From Ancylostoma caninum (taxonomy: Eukaryota; Nematoda; Chromadorea; Rhabditida; Ancylostomatidae): DNA of 64,000 nt. Positions 53,015 to 64,000 of the stretch are shown here, in pieces. Positions within the stretch are counted from its first letter, which is position 1; every line of letters starts with the position of its first letter. The stretch covers positions 3,162,001-3,226,000 of the forward strand of contig JBAJFG010000111.1 of the NCBI GenBank assembly GCA_037903475.1, given 5' to 3'. The notes under the pieces are model-generated. The model was not told the DNA's origin. It ran no database searches and saw only the letters and a program-made list of their open reading frames with translations. A program made the position numbers and the translations under genes.

Positions 53015-53867
53015 GGGTGGTAAGAAAGTCTTAAGCCGATTTTTTTGCAAGGCCCAGAACTTTCGATTATTGGTCGATACCCATGGTCTATATGTGGCAT
53101 TTGTAGGCCACTTCCGGAACTTTTCCATAATAGGTATATATGGCCGGCTTGCCTTCCTTAACTTTCGTTACAACGTCAATTTTACAAGAGCACCTCTAAG
53201 CCATAATCACGTTCCTTCTCTTCCCACATCGAAAGGAGTTTCTGGAAGACCTGATTACTGTATATGATAGTTGGGTCCTCTACTATTCCAACAAGCATCA
53301 TGCCATGTGCCTCCCTCGAGGAGGAGACCTACCAAATTGCACCCCCACCCAAACAGGTGTCTCCTTTGCTACTTTTGGAATTTGCAATGAACGCTTATTA
53401 CGAGCTGCTCACGCAAGCACACACAGTCACCGTTAACATTTACGCCAATCAGCTCCAGAAAGTCGCAGACACAGTTGGAGAAAAACGGCCGAGATGAGAC
53501 TCTGTACACCTTCTGCACGATGACGATAGTCCCCCATTTAGCTAAAGAGACCAGTGAAAAATTGGAGGAGCTGGACTGGGACAGGATTCCGCCTTCACCT
53601 TATTCTTCGGACATTGTCCCTTCCGGCTACCACTTATTCCGCTCCTATGAGGCATTCCTGTCTATGAAAAAATTCACCAAATTTGACGATGTTGAAAGGA
53701 CGGTCAGCGATTTCTTTGGCTCCCAGTTTCTTCAGCCCAGGGAGAAGGGGACCGCTGACCTGCCCGTTGGGTGGGACACTGCAGTAACTAACTATGTTGA
53801 CTATATTGTTGAGTAATAAAATAAAGCGGAAAAAAGTCTGAAACGGCTCAAGACTTCCATACCACCC
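53015..53867 (+). pseudogene. Internally deleted, inactive mariner transposon
   Basis: An 853-bp element in TA sites. Inverted ends: GGGTGGTAAGAAAGTCTTAA on the left; on the right the complement of GGGTGGTATGGAAGTCTTGA. 53475-53816 encodes the C-terminal part of a mariner-family transposase: PHLAKETSEKLEELDWDRI, then YSSDIVPSGYHLFRS. The third catalytic aspartate position (PSDY in active relatives) is Gly here. The upstream part is broken into overlapping short frames, and the whole is shorter than a complete mariner (about 1.3 kb), so it cannot encode an active enzyme. Confidence 0.88.
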
Positions 53868-53869
53868 TA

Positions 53870-56800
53870 ATAATACAATACAAATATGATAATACAACAA
53901 CATGATACAATAATATAATATACTATAATGATATACAAATATTATGGGGTCGCAATAATACAGGGGCATTTGATATGTTGATATGCAGGTCCTTTATTGA
54001 GGTATCCAGCATGGTAGTGGTCATAATCTCTTTTTTTTTGCGTGCTTTGTAGAATATTTGATGCTTATCGTCATCCCAGCAGACGAAAAGAACCAACATA
54101 CAAATTATTAGTTTTAGATTGTGCAAAACACTACCATTCTTAATACGTGCATACCTTAGCAGACTATCGGCCAAGCGATTATAACTGCACAACAAAATGT
54201 GCACAACACAGCAAGCGTGACAATTAGTCGAAAACAAGGCTTTCTCGGCATCAATAATTTTGTTCTTATGACAACGTAACGTTTGCCGTCCTTACTTGGC
54301 ATTGGATATTTAGCTGTTCGTTCTACGTATACGTTTATTTTTCGAACCTTTATAGCAACAGAATGTTCACCTTGTCGACATATCGGTGATTACTGATGTT
54401 TTAATTCACATCATTCTTAGCTCCCTTGAATGCTTGTATAGCGTTTAGTCGTTCTTGGATGTTCTGCTCCTATTGAGTTGGTCAGAAAACCTCTGTTATC
54501 CTCTGAATTATAATGAGGTGGGAATCGCATGAACTTCCCTCATGAACGCGACGGTGGAGTGGGTATTTCTCCGTTGGTATAGGAACGACTTTTTGAAACA
54601 TGTCTACATAGAGGAAGTATACTTTGGTCATGTTCTTCAAAAAGAATCGTTTTCAAAACCATCTGAAGCAAATCATTAGTAAAAAAGGGGTTTGTTCAAC
54701 ACATTCGCGACCATAAGCTTTTAGCGTGGTTTGTCAAAAGGGATACGCGGATTTGAATACGTGTGTGTTTCAAGCTCAACCGCTTAGCACGTGGTCCCTT
54801 GTGGTAGGAGTTTTTCCTCTGCCCTAATACTCCGAGTTTGCGCAAATCTGAGACCGATCTTTTTTTCTTCTGTGATCGTCAAAAGTGTTTCCAGATGTTT
54901 GTCGTCCATTCACTTGATATTCATTGAAGTTTTTTCTCTCATATGTATTCTTCTTCCTGTAGAACCACGTATTAAAAAGATTTGAGGTTGCTCCACGTAT
55001 CAAAAAAATTCGAGGTTGTTTATTTTAAATTTGGAAAAAATTACATTGGTACATATCGCCAGCATCTAAACCATTGCAGCTCAAGTCAAGGAAATCATGT
55101 GTACTGTACTGGAGCCTCGTACCAGCGACCGTCCGATTGGTAATCGCAACTTTTGCAATAGAGCTAGTACATTGGCTGATCTTATGTAGAGTTATAGTTT
55201 CCAGTTGTCAGCAGATCCAGTTAAGTAAATATAACATCTCCAGTGCCGTAACGTGTCCGATAATTTGCGTATATTTAACTCTGTGGGAATTACTGCATGC
55301 ACCACACTTATGTACTTCGTAGGAAAGCTTGAGCGAATTTTTTTTTTTGACTTAGTTTGGCGCGCTTTGTGCTCATAGTGAGACTGGTTCCGTAGTTATA
55401 GATAATTTGCACCTACAATTTCAGTGATTTCGAGGAGAACATGGGAACACATTGCTGACAGTCTCGAGGTCTCTGAGCATTTCACTGAGGGGTGAACATT
55501 TGTTCTTCGGCCATCGGCGTTTGATTCATTCTCCATTACATCACTGATCGCAAGGCGGACTCTGCAGCGAACATTTCAGTTCCGTGGAAAGGGAGAGGCG
55601 GCTTTTGTGACTTGGTAGTGTTTGCCGAGTGCCGTCGCGTTCACGTGACAGAAAAATCATTTGCGCACTATCAACTGGCAACCACCACGTACCCTCGCTT
55701 TGTTTAAGGGTCACACACTTATAGAAACCTAGTCTCAAAACCATTGCTCTGCTGTTCGTTGTTTCGTCCCACGGATCAGTGTGCAGCTTCTCCTTCTGTC
55801 GCTTCCTCGTTTTTTTATAGTGGTCTTAGAGAGAGAGAATGAAGGGCAGTAACTATACATTCTTTCTCGAGGTTTCAAAAAAAATCTCTGCAATGAGACG
55901 ATTGGAAAAGCATGGAACCCTCTAACCTCTAGGTTCTAGCACGGTACTGTTTGTTAGCTCACAGAGGGCACCCGAATAGACTTTGGCCCCCCCCCTAGAC
56001 TTTGGCCGCAATTACGACCTCATCATTTTTTCGGCTAACAACTCTATTTTTTGCACTTTTTTGATTTGCATGAGATGTGATCCCCTCCATTTCTAGACGC
56101 ATTCTGCAGGCAAAGTCGTAATTACAGACAAAGTCGGATCGGGCGCCCTCTGTGAGCTAATAGACCTTATGTGCACGTGTCAGACACAGAAAAGGTGTGA
56201 GGTCTTAGCGTATGAAAAAGTCCTGCCATTCAGGTGTTTGATTCTTGATGCATTGCTGAAGCCGTATTTTAATTTACAAGAGCTTTTGTATTTTCGAGCA
56301 TAAGATTATGCAGAAAAGGGAGCAACTGAATTTGCAAAATACAGTGAGCAGAACATTCGACCTGTTGTTCGAAATATGGAAGTCGAACTCCTCTTAATCT
56401 ATCTTATCGAAGGTCAAGAAAGTTTGGGCTATCGAAACAACCGTTCTCTGCACCCGTTGCGAAGAATAGCCCCACCTGATGAAGTTCTTGAAGCAAAATT
56501 TTCGCCTTGGAGATCTATCTTGTGAGCGAGAAATGCAGATAGATGGTCGCAGTGCACTGGCAAAAACATCCATTACCTATGCTTTTCTCATTATGAGAAA
56601 ACACTGAAAATCTTTACCTCGTGACTATCACCTTTGACGTCCTGTCTAGTTTTCGTCACAAGTGAATCCCAGCCTCTGTATTTACATGTACGTAGAGTTC
56701 GACTACCGCTTCTGATTGACTGTTTTCAAAGCTTGGACTTTCGAATTCTGACATTTAAGGCCTTACTTCCACAGGTGCCATATATTTATTGCTGCGGTTC

Positions 56801-58230
56801 CTATTCTGTAGCAGTAAATACGCCTATAGCTATTCTTCAACATTTTTGATGCAGAGTCACACCCTTTTTCCTCAATGATGTATTTGTAGATTACGCTGTT
56901 CATCTTTTCGTGTATTTGGTTGCTTATTCAGAAAAGTGCATCTCAATCTGTTTCTTCAGAGTAGTGGATTTCAAGCCCTCTGAAAAATGCAACTATTAGG
57001 GCACAACTCTATCTATGAAAATTTTGTTAAGATCGCTGCTATACAGATTTTCGTCCCTGAACCAGCTTACTTTCAACGCTGTCATTTTAATGGGCTGCGA
57101 AACAGAACAGAGCTCGAAATGTGGTGGAATGAGTATTTTTCATTCTTCGGAAAGTATGCATGAGGAAGCTTTTAGGCTAAACGACACAAGGGTTAGTACC
57201 ATCGACGTCTTCGTAATAGCATCCTTGGATCATGTTGCAGCTCGACCACTAAAAGTTTTTGAATTTTCAAATGTCAAGTGCAGAATTGATAAGGGTTTCC
57301 GATTACCTACTTCTTCTGAAGTATGGGAAGGTGGTGCTTTGTCTGATAAGGGGTACACACTGGAGATATTTCGCACATCCTCTGAAATTTCATCAGTAAG
57401 TACACACTAAAACGAGCACACAGGTCGGTAGGTGAGCTATGTAAGCTGTCGGGAATGAGTGTGCCGTGGAGAAATCTCCTACTATCGCTCAGGTATCGCT
57501 CAATTTCTCTTTTAAAAAAGGTTAAAAAATGGCTATTCTCCAATTTTGAGCCGAACCATTTGTAACATGTGACCAGCAGTACCTGGAGATGCTTTTCAAA
57601 ATCTCAAGATCGATTCTAAAATGGGATGGTGCTTGTAATGCGTCCCTGCAGCTCATTTCCGTTTATATGTGACCATTACCACAAGTATATTTGTCAAAGT
57701 AGATTTGCTCAGATCAGCATACCCAGAATCAGTAACTGCTACATCAATGCAATTTTCATGTGATGACGGATATCTATCATGTAACAATTCGAACCACTAT
57801 CAGAGATGGAAAACAACTTGGTACTGATTCAGCCACTAATTCAGTTGGTGGTAAGAGAGTATGAGGATCAATGTTTGTGCTAAGATCTCATGTCTTCCAG
57901 ATTTTCTCCTAGTTCTGTGACCTGTTACACTTTGTTGTAATCTATGTCAATGCTTCATAATCTATCATATCTCTGGAATCTTGTCGTTACAGGCTGCATG
58001 CGTATAGATGTATGTGGCACTCTGGTAATCTTTGATTTTCAGTTGTGTAAACAGAGGAGAATAAGGCTTTCGAGCATGCGCAACAGTTTGCTCCCAATTC
58101 CACAATTCGTAAACAGCTCCACACACGGAAGAAAATCGTCTTCTTTTTCCATCTTTGTCTTGTGCTAGGATTAGGTTTCTTCACGTCTACGTTGAGATAC
58201 TGTCGAGTTAACGGATGTTAGTGGTATGTA
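53870..58230. other. Gene-poor region with one MITE
   Basis: No gene is recognised. The longest open frame, 57015-57410 (131 codons, plus strand, including VFVIASLDHVAARPLKVFEF), ends next to a GTAAG donor-like sequence and could be an exon, but it matches no family I know and has no clear acceptor partner. Confidence 0.4.
55954..56160. mobile_element. 207-bp MITE with 22-bp terminal inverted repeats
   Basis: Ends TTAGCTCACAGAGGGCACCC and the complement of TTAGCTCACAGAGGGCGCCC. Partly repeated AGACTTTGGCC words near the left end; no coding capacity. Confidence 0.85.
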
Positions 58231-58717
58231 TTAGGTTGGGCAATAAGTTCGTGCGGTTTTTCTGAGCATTCAGTGTATTTTCACGAAGCGGACCAGTTAA
58301 GCCTAGGTTTTCCTGGAAACTGATTTCCATATTACTTCTTCTTCATATCTAGAGCAAGTCTTTACGAAAAATCCTCATAACTATACGAACTGTGCGTACA
58401 GAACAAGTTGCATCCTCTAGCCCAAAGTCGACCTTTCTGAATCGACGGTAGTGGCTTCCACTTAGACGCTGTTAACATCCCCAGCAGCTTGAGCAGCATT
58501 TGATCCGCTATTTTAGAGGAGCAGTTGAAGGTGTCGGAGATGTACGCTGTTGTCGAATTGGAGGGTCTCATTTCATGCGACATAAAATGAGAAGTTGCAA
58601 AAATTGGGAAAATTGGTTATAATATTCGTAAGGAGCAAAACAAGAGGTACAAGATGGTTCAAATCCTCGTGAAAAATTGAGTTAAAGAAAACCGCCCGAA
58701 CATATTGCCCAGCCTAA
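58231..58717. mobile_element. Mariner-derived deletion element, copy 2
   Basis: 487 bp flanked by TA. The left end TTAGGTTGGGCAATAAGTTC is complementary to the right end ATATTGCCCAGCCTAA. The interior holds only scrambled short frames. Same family as 45775-46140. Confidence 0.88.
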
Positions 58718-58831
58718 TACATTAATCATCAAACCTGAAACAACGACATTACAGATCTTCGCTGTGAACATCAAACTTTCACTCTTCAGTACATCACATG
58801 ACAGAACATCACGACGACGAACGAGCGCACT

Positions 58832-61800
58832 ATGAGTGAATTGAATGTTGTGATGCTTGGATCACCACAGAAGAACATAATGGTCAGTGCCTGGAAAGTT
58901 TTTTTTCCCTCGGTTGATTCCTTAGGTGAGTGGTGAACAGAACATTTCACGCGTCATTCGAGAGTACCAGACCAGCCGTCGCATGTACATATTCTACGCA
59001 ATCATTATGCCTTATTGTGATTGATTTTTTGCGCAGGGTTGTTCACCATTGCTGAGGTTCTCTGAGAAAAGCGAGTTTTTGTATAGAAAGTTAGTTACTT
59101 TCTCGTAGTATTCTTATCTGCAAAGTAGTAAACGACAAATAATACTGTTATTTGTTTGTTTACAACTGGTTCAACACGTTCGGAAATTAGTTGGCACCCA
59201 AGGCTGATTGCCAGATACCTCTGTAGCACTGAGACATGAGGATGTTCTGGATGGAAGAATGTATTTATTTATTTATTTATTATTTGCTTATTTATTTATC
59301 ATACACCAAAGTAATGGCGCGCAATAGCCAACTTAACACAATACAATTAAAGGCAGTAATATAAGTAAGTAAATCAAGGTAGAACAGTATGTAAAAACTT
59401 AATGAAATAGGGCACTAGTGCCCATGGATTGTCGCGGTCACGTTGAACAAAGTTGTTGCAGTTTGTCAAAACAGTTGCATTTCTTGCAATACAAGCAATG
59501 CGATTAGTGTCATTGCATTTTTTTTTCATGCATTACAAAAAATGCAATGCATTAGGCTGCCCGCAGAGTTCCGGAACGCGCTTGAGCGCGTCTCGGCGTT
59601 TGAGGCAAGCTGATGGATATCGATCTTGGTTATCGGCGATTGGCACGCGCGCGCTCGCGCGACGTCCACGTTCTATGGGTAAAAACGATCACAACTTCAG
59701 GCAGATCAAGACGCGCGCGTTGCGAGTGCCCGCGCGCAATCACCTAGCGGACGCTGCGCGCGACAGCCATCAGCTACGCCGATGAGCGCGTTTGCCGAAC
59801 GCGCTCAAGCGCGTCTGAACTCTGCGGGCAACCTTAAATTGAATGCGTTAACAAAATGTACCGCATTGTCAGGAATCCAGTGCATTAAAATTGGTTCAGC
59901 TACCTAAGTTTGAGGTGTTCCAACGCCCAGCTTCGTATTCACGTCAATTCCAAATTGTTCCATTTCGGTGAAACAGTTGCATTTATTGCAATCCATTGCA
60001 TTTTTTTTTAACAATGCATTGCATATTTTTATTTTCAATGCATTTAATGTCATCAATCGATGCATTGCATGGGTCTGCTATTACACTCCACGCGAAGTAT
60101 AGCACAGGATGTCACCATTGCCAGTAGCAGTGCCTATCGATTGTGTGCGGGGCGCAGCCACGGCAGCCAATAATGGCTACGGTTGATCGCCAACTTTGGC
60201 GTCTGAGCCGGATGTTGGTTATGGACAGCCACCGTCGCCAGCGATGGCGGCGCAGGTGCTGTGTGCTGTGTCTGTACTTCATCGCGAGGCGATGCGTCCT
60301 GGGGATGATAACATGAGATATGTTCCTTACCTGCGTTGAGGCGCTCGCGAAGGGCTAGAGCATAGAAAGTGGGTGCTGGTGGAGACAGTACAAAGACCCA
60401 TTAGTAATCGAGAGAGCGAGAGCACTCGCGGTGCGATTCAAGCTCTGGTCGTGGCTCGGGAACGTATCTCGTGCAACCAGTGGAGACGGCCACACATGAG
60501 CGACGCGATGTGTGCTGAAACTGAGTGGTTTGTGGGCCTACACAATTCACAATTGGCCGCGATTACGCATACATAACCGCTCGTTACCGCAACACAACAG
60601 TAGCATCCATATGCTTCGGCTGGCGATATACTCCACGTGGAGTATGACCAGGTGCGTCGCCATCGATGGCGATGGCGACCGCAGATCGCCGGAATCGGCG
60701 ACCGACGCGCCAGGGCCGACAATCGAAAAGCTCAGTTGTCACAGTCGCCGGCGATTCACCGCCATTGACGACGGTTGATCACCAACATCAGCGACCACCG
60801 CCAAAGTTGGCGATCCACTGTAGCCATTATGGGCCACCGTCGCTACGCCCCGCCCACAATCGGTAGGCACTGCTAGTGGCGATGGTGACGCCTTGTGCTA
60901 TACTTCGCGTGGAGTGTAATAGCAGCCCCATGTAATGCATCGGTTAAGATGACTTCAAAGTTTGGTGAGAGAACCAATGGAAAATAAATGCATTGAAAAA
61001 TATGCAATGCATTGTTGAAAAAATGCAATAGATTGCAATAAATGCAACCGTTTTACCGAAATGGAACTATTTGAAATTGACGTGACGGCGATAATCCGTA
61101 GAATGTACGACGCAGGGTGCTAGAGTACCTCAAACCTGGGTAACTGAACCAACTTTGATGTACTGGATTCTTGAGGATGCTATGCACATTTGTCAAAGCA
61201 TTCAATTTAATGCATTGCATTTTATGTAATGCATTGAATAAAAAATGCAATGGCACTAGTCGCATTGCACTGTATTGCAACAAATGCAACTGTTTTGACA
61301 AAGTGCAACAGTTTTATTTAACCTGACCGCGACAATCCACGGGCACACTAGCTTATATGACGGCATCACTTTTCGACGTACGAACCCACATTTTGAGATG
61401 AGGCTGAACGAATTCGATGTTTTGGTTGCTGATGTTTGTTGACTTTGTCGTTTGATGACCTTGAATGTTTAAGACATTTCATAGAGATTTTTGTACCTTC
61501 TATACTGTTTGATAATTATACCTCTATAGCGTTTAGCCTACATTGATCACTTTCGGATGGAATTCCTTGGTTGTTTATGCATCCCTGCGAAGAACATGAC
61601 TAGGTTTCATTGCCACTGCAGATAGATTTTTGAATTTATTATCACGAGTGCAAATTTCACTCCCATAATTTTATGAATTTAACAAAATGAACTATTCCAG
61701 TTTGAAAAACTATGCCAAGCAGCGACCAAATACGAGCGTCATGTTCACTATCAGGACGTGCATTATCTTACGGTGAATTGCGCCGGAAAGCAGGAAGTAA

Positions 61801-62032
61801 TAGAGTTTACCGATCCGGGTTTAGTAAGTCATATTCTTACATTGAGCCGTAGATGAAGATCCCGGCGGAAATCACAGAATTGGTGGCAAACAACATTTTT
61901 CAGGCACGTACTGGTGGGCGGGAAATGGCAATAAAACGTGCCGATCTTGCCTTGTTGTTCTACTCTGCTATTTCTCTTTCCTCACTTCAGCACCTGCAGT
62001 CGCTCGAGGAGGACTTGATAATGAAAAAGAAT
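58832..62032 (+). CDS. Ras-fold small GTPase-like gene with degenerate P-loop (partial)
   Basis: Exons 58832-58882 (MSELNVVMLGSPQKNIM, after a CTCTTCAG acceptor at 58789), 61701-61823 and 61904-62032 join in phase 0. The product has the small-GTPase layout. Strand 1 (NVVMLGS) is followed, at the right spacing (46 residues from the loop Gly to the switch-II Asp; 48 in Ras), by strand 3 and a G3-like motif VIEFTDPGL. Then come the switch-II helix (RTGGREMAIKRAD), strand 4 (LALLFYSAI) and helix 3 (SLQHLQSLEEDLI), close to Ras-family ADGVLLVYSI. The P-loop Gly-Lys-Ser/Thr is absent (GSPQKNIMF), so nucleotide binding is doubtful. The G4 NKxD exon was not found. A phase-compatible exon at 62862-62939 ending in TGA exists but lacks the motif. 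A mariner fragment and a nested foldback invade the locus, so it may be a pseudogene. Confidence 0.6.
59259..59300. repeat. (TTTA)n simple repeat
   Basis: A short tract of TATTTATTTATTTATTAT units; low complexity, no further signal. Confidence 0.8.
59557..59830. mobile_element. GC-rich palindromic MITE nested in the foldback arm
   Basis: Ends GCCCGCAGAGTTCCGGAACG and the complement of TTGCCCGCAGAGTTCAGACG, continuing CGCTTGAGCGCG on both sides. About 275 bp; no open frame of interest. Confidence 0.8.
60075..60925. mobile_element. Central element of the nested foldback
   Basis: About 850 bp with long, almost identical arms: CTGCTATTACACTCCACGCG then GAAGTATAGCACA, mirrored as TGTGCTATACTTCGCGTGGA then GTGTAATAGCAG. 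It shares internal words (GTGCCTATCGATTGTG) with 41504-41714. Open frames inside (for example 60373-60576) are not recognised as transposase. Confidence 0.85.
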
Positions 62033-62131
62033 GTGAGTAAACCATTCTAAAAGCATCCCTCATAAAAGTCGTACTGTAGGTATCGTGGAAACAAAATTTC
62101 AAAAGAATGGAAAGATTAGAGCAGCAAATTA

Positions 62132-62534
62132 TTAGGTATGTGAAGAAGTTTCCGCTTTTTTAAAAACAAAATCGAGTGTCTATTGCAAAAGAAACGAAAC
62201 AGATACACCAATCAAAGTACTGACAATCGTTGGGCATAACCTTCCCCCATCTTTCTGGGAGAAGACGGACACCGGAGCCGAAGAGGACCTCCTCCTCCGA
62301 CCCGATCCATTCCTTCACCCATTTTTCGACACCTTCAAAAGATTGGAAGCCCTGCTCGGAAAGCCTCGGGGCGTCGACCGAAACAAACGGTAATCTGAAG
62401 GGGCACAGTCTGATGAATAAGCCGCACGAGGTACCACATCCCAGCGAAGTGCTTCAAGCGTTTCCTTCACGGCTTTTGTGACGTGTGCCAAAAAGGCATT
62501 ACTCCACACCGAGGACCCAAATTTTCCAAACAAT
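62132..62534 (-). pseudogene. 3' fragment of a second mariner transposon
   Basis: Minus strand. The mariner terminus TTAGGTATGTGAAGAAGTTT lies at 62132 next to TA. From 62533 downwards the frames encode the transposase C-terminus: AHVTKAVKETLEALRWDVV, then AAYSSDCAPSDYRLFRS (third catalytic Asp present), then after a frameshift GFQSFEGVEKWVKEWIGS and ERWGKVMPNDCQYFD. The second catalytic aspartate (DNARPH in relatives) reads SNAFLAH. The rest of the element is missing. It inserted just after exon 61904-62032 of the Ras-like gene. Confidence 0.88.
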
Positions 62535-63150
62535 TTTTTTCCAGCGAAATTTTGTGCAGGGGGTTATCTGAGGTGCTCAACACGAATATGCTATCCATTT
62601 CGTAATTGAACCAAGTTTTTGTAGGGTTACGGTAGGGTTACTGTGTTACAACAAATGCTTATTTGGCTCAAATTTGGCATGATTATCGCAGTAAAACACA
62701 ACGACGTTGATGCAAATCAAAATATATGTGCACTGAATATTATTCACAGATGTCAAACCAACAAAATCGAGCAGTGTTTCCAAAGTATTTACAGGGATAA
62801 ATAACTATTATAACCGCTTACTTCACACACCTAATGAGAACTGCTATGCGAATAGAATTTCAGGAGAAAGCTTTGAACATTACCAGATATGATCAGTGCA
62901 ACAAAATTCTTATCACTGATCTCATGGCAACAATGACTTGATTGTATTAAATGTCATCTTGGGAAGCCTGCGGGTAGTTCAGGCTTTCTTGATTTTACAA
63001 TCCATACTTCCTCGAACTTTCTTCTTTTGCCTTCACTTTAGAAAATGTAGGGGATGGGAGTGTTAATTTGAAAGTAGGCATACACAAAGTCCCTATCAAT
63101 GCAGCGAAAAAACAAACTGTCATAGCTGTCACCTTAAATGCACTTGATTC
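62535..63150. other. Region with one possible terminal exon
   Basis: After a TTTCAG acceptor at about 62861, 62862-62939 reads EKALNITRYDQCNKILITDL and a few codons more to TGA, in phase with exon 61904-62032. It could be the last exon of the Ras-like gene, but it shows no G4 or G5 motif. Nothing else is recognised. Confidence 0.3.
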
Positions 63151-63164
63151 TTCATACACACATG

Positions 63165-63240
63165 TAAAGGTGTGTGTGTTTGTGTGTATGTGTGTATGTG
63201 TGTATGTGTGTTTGTGTGTGTATGTGTTTAGATTTTTGTG

Positions 63241-63299
<59 letters not shown>
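63165..63299. repeat. TGTGTATG tract and (TA)n microsatellite
   Basis: About 63165-63230 is built of TGTGTATG/TGTGTTTG units, followed by about 28 TA units (63243-63299). Confidence 0.95.
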
Positions 63300-63300
<1 letters not shown>

Positions 63301-63301
<1 letters not shown>

Positions 63302-64000
63302 TCCATAAAACATATTCGATGTGAAAGGATTGCGCCGACCTGCTTTGCCCGTTTTTTCTAATATTGTAAGATGGTGGGGTCCGTGTCCAGTGTCCAGTAT
63401 TGAGTGCAACACACAAAAATCGCTCAGTTAGCAATGTTACTCATGAGTTCCTTTCTTAGAAGTATCCACTTGCATACAATACCAATAGACCCTTTTCGGT
63501 GAGAAAGGAAGCGCTGTTTGAAACTCACAGTGGCGTTCAGTTGTTTCCAACAAAGGAGCACTGAAGGCAGAGCATTACAAAATCTTTTTTTTATTCAAGA
63601 ACTACGGAATTCGAAAAAACTACGGGTTCTTTAAGGAGTTGAAGGAGAAGGAGAATACATATGTGTGAGAAAAGTCACAAAGATGCTCGTCTTTGACGAT
63701 TTTTTCGGACAAAGAGGATGCAGCTTCCGTTGGGTGCAGGATCTTGCCATAAACGTAATCTAAGGTGGTTCAATTTTGAGGTAGGTTTAGACTATACTAG
63801 GGACCAAAAATAGCTGCGCTTTCCGTGGATCACAGCGATTTTCTCGCAATTGGCTGGAAGGCGAAGTTAAGTGCAGTTCCTGGATAGAGCACACGGAATT
63901 TTTTTTTCAGTGAGATTGACTTGATGGTAGAGTGGCTTACAGTTCCTAAACAGAGTTCCGCTTCGCGCCCCCTTTAGGTGACTGAATATTCGTTGCGCAA
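63301..64000. other. Right window edge, nothing recognised
   Basis: No exon, RNA gene or repeat boundary could be supported in these 700 bases. The remaining exons of the Ras-like gene, if it is intact, could lie here or beyond the window. Confidence 0.4.

Larger units (their letters stand above)
59413..61352. mobile_element. 1.9-kb nested foldback element (CAATGCATTGCA family)
   Basis: The outer arms begin and end with CATGGATTGTCGCGGTCACG and its near-complement, and carry many TGCAATGCATTGCAT words and the phrase CAGTTGCATTTATTGCAA. The left arm is interrupted by a separate element at 59557-59830 that the right arm lacks. The centre is a third element at 60075-60925. All sit in the 2.8-kb intron of the Ras-like gene. 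Confidence 0.85.

Noticed and set aside
58926..58980. Exon-like block VSGEQNISRVIREYQ after the first Ras-like exon
   Set aside because: Including it makes the spacing between the P-loop region and switch II too long, and no in-phase donor suits the next exon except one at a weak GTCATT site; direct joining gives the canonical length.

Overview
The window is eukaryotic and reads as a chromosome piece from a clade V (strongylid, hookworm-like) nematode. The evidence is intron-split genes with short GT...TTTCAG introns, a nematode-type troponin T, a nematode ZIG two-immunoglobulin gene, acceptor sites 3-5 bases upstream of start codons that look like spliced-leader sites, and many short TA-inserting inverted-repeat elements with mariner remnants. 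The species cannot be fixed from sequence alone. No rRNA, convincing tRNA, CRISPR array or prokaryotic operon was seen.

Four genes can be followed exon by exon. (1) 54-5737, plus: troponin T of thin filaments, with an unusual basic proline-rich N-terminal exon that may continue off the left edge. (2) 14494-18010, minus: a secreted two-Ig protein of the ZIG-2/3/4 type. (3) 22516-34704, minus: an ENTH-domain clathrin adaptor like epsinR/CLINT1. (4) 37801-46349, plus: the ESCRT-I subunit MVB12. Genes 3 and 4 are divergent, 3.1 kb apart, and both belong to endosomal and trans-Golgi sorting. Partly resolved are the last exons of an unknown gene at 10637-11681, whose predicted joint creates a stop codon, and a Ras-fold small-GTPase-like gene at 58832-62032 (plus) that lacks a normal P-loop.

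Most of the rest is repeat. 5.7-10.6 kb holds a 631-bp pure GT microsatellite and a TTCGAA minisatellite. 13.06-14.26 kb is a long foldback element just downstream of the zig gene. 35.5-46 kb is packed with inverted-repeat elements in and around MVB12 introns. 46.4-58.8 kb has no recognised gene but holds a pentanucleotide satellite, a decayed mariner and several miniature elements. 59.4-61.35 kb is a nested palindrome inside an intron of the Ras-like gene, and 62.1-62.5 kb is a second mariner fragment.

All exon models come from reading splice signals, codon phase and remembered family similarity. No database search or transcript data was available.
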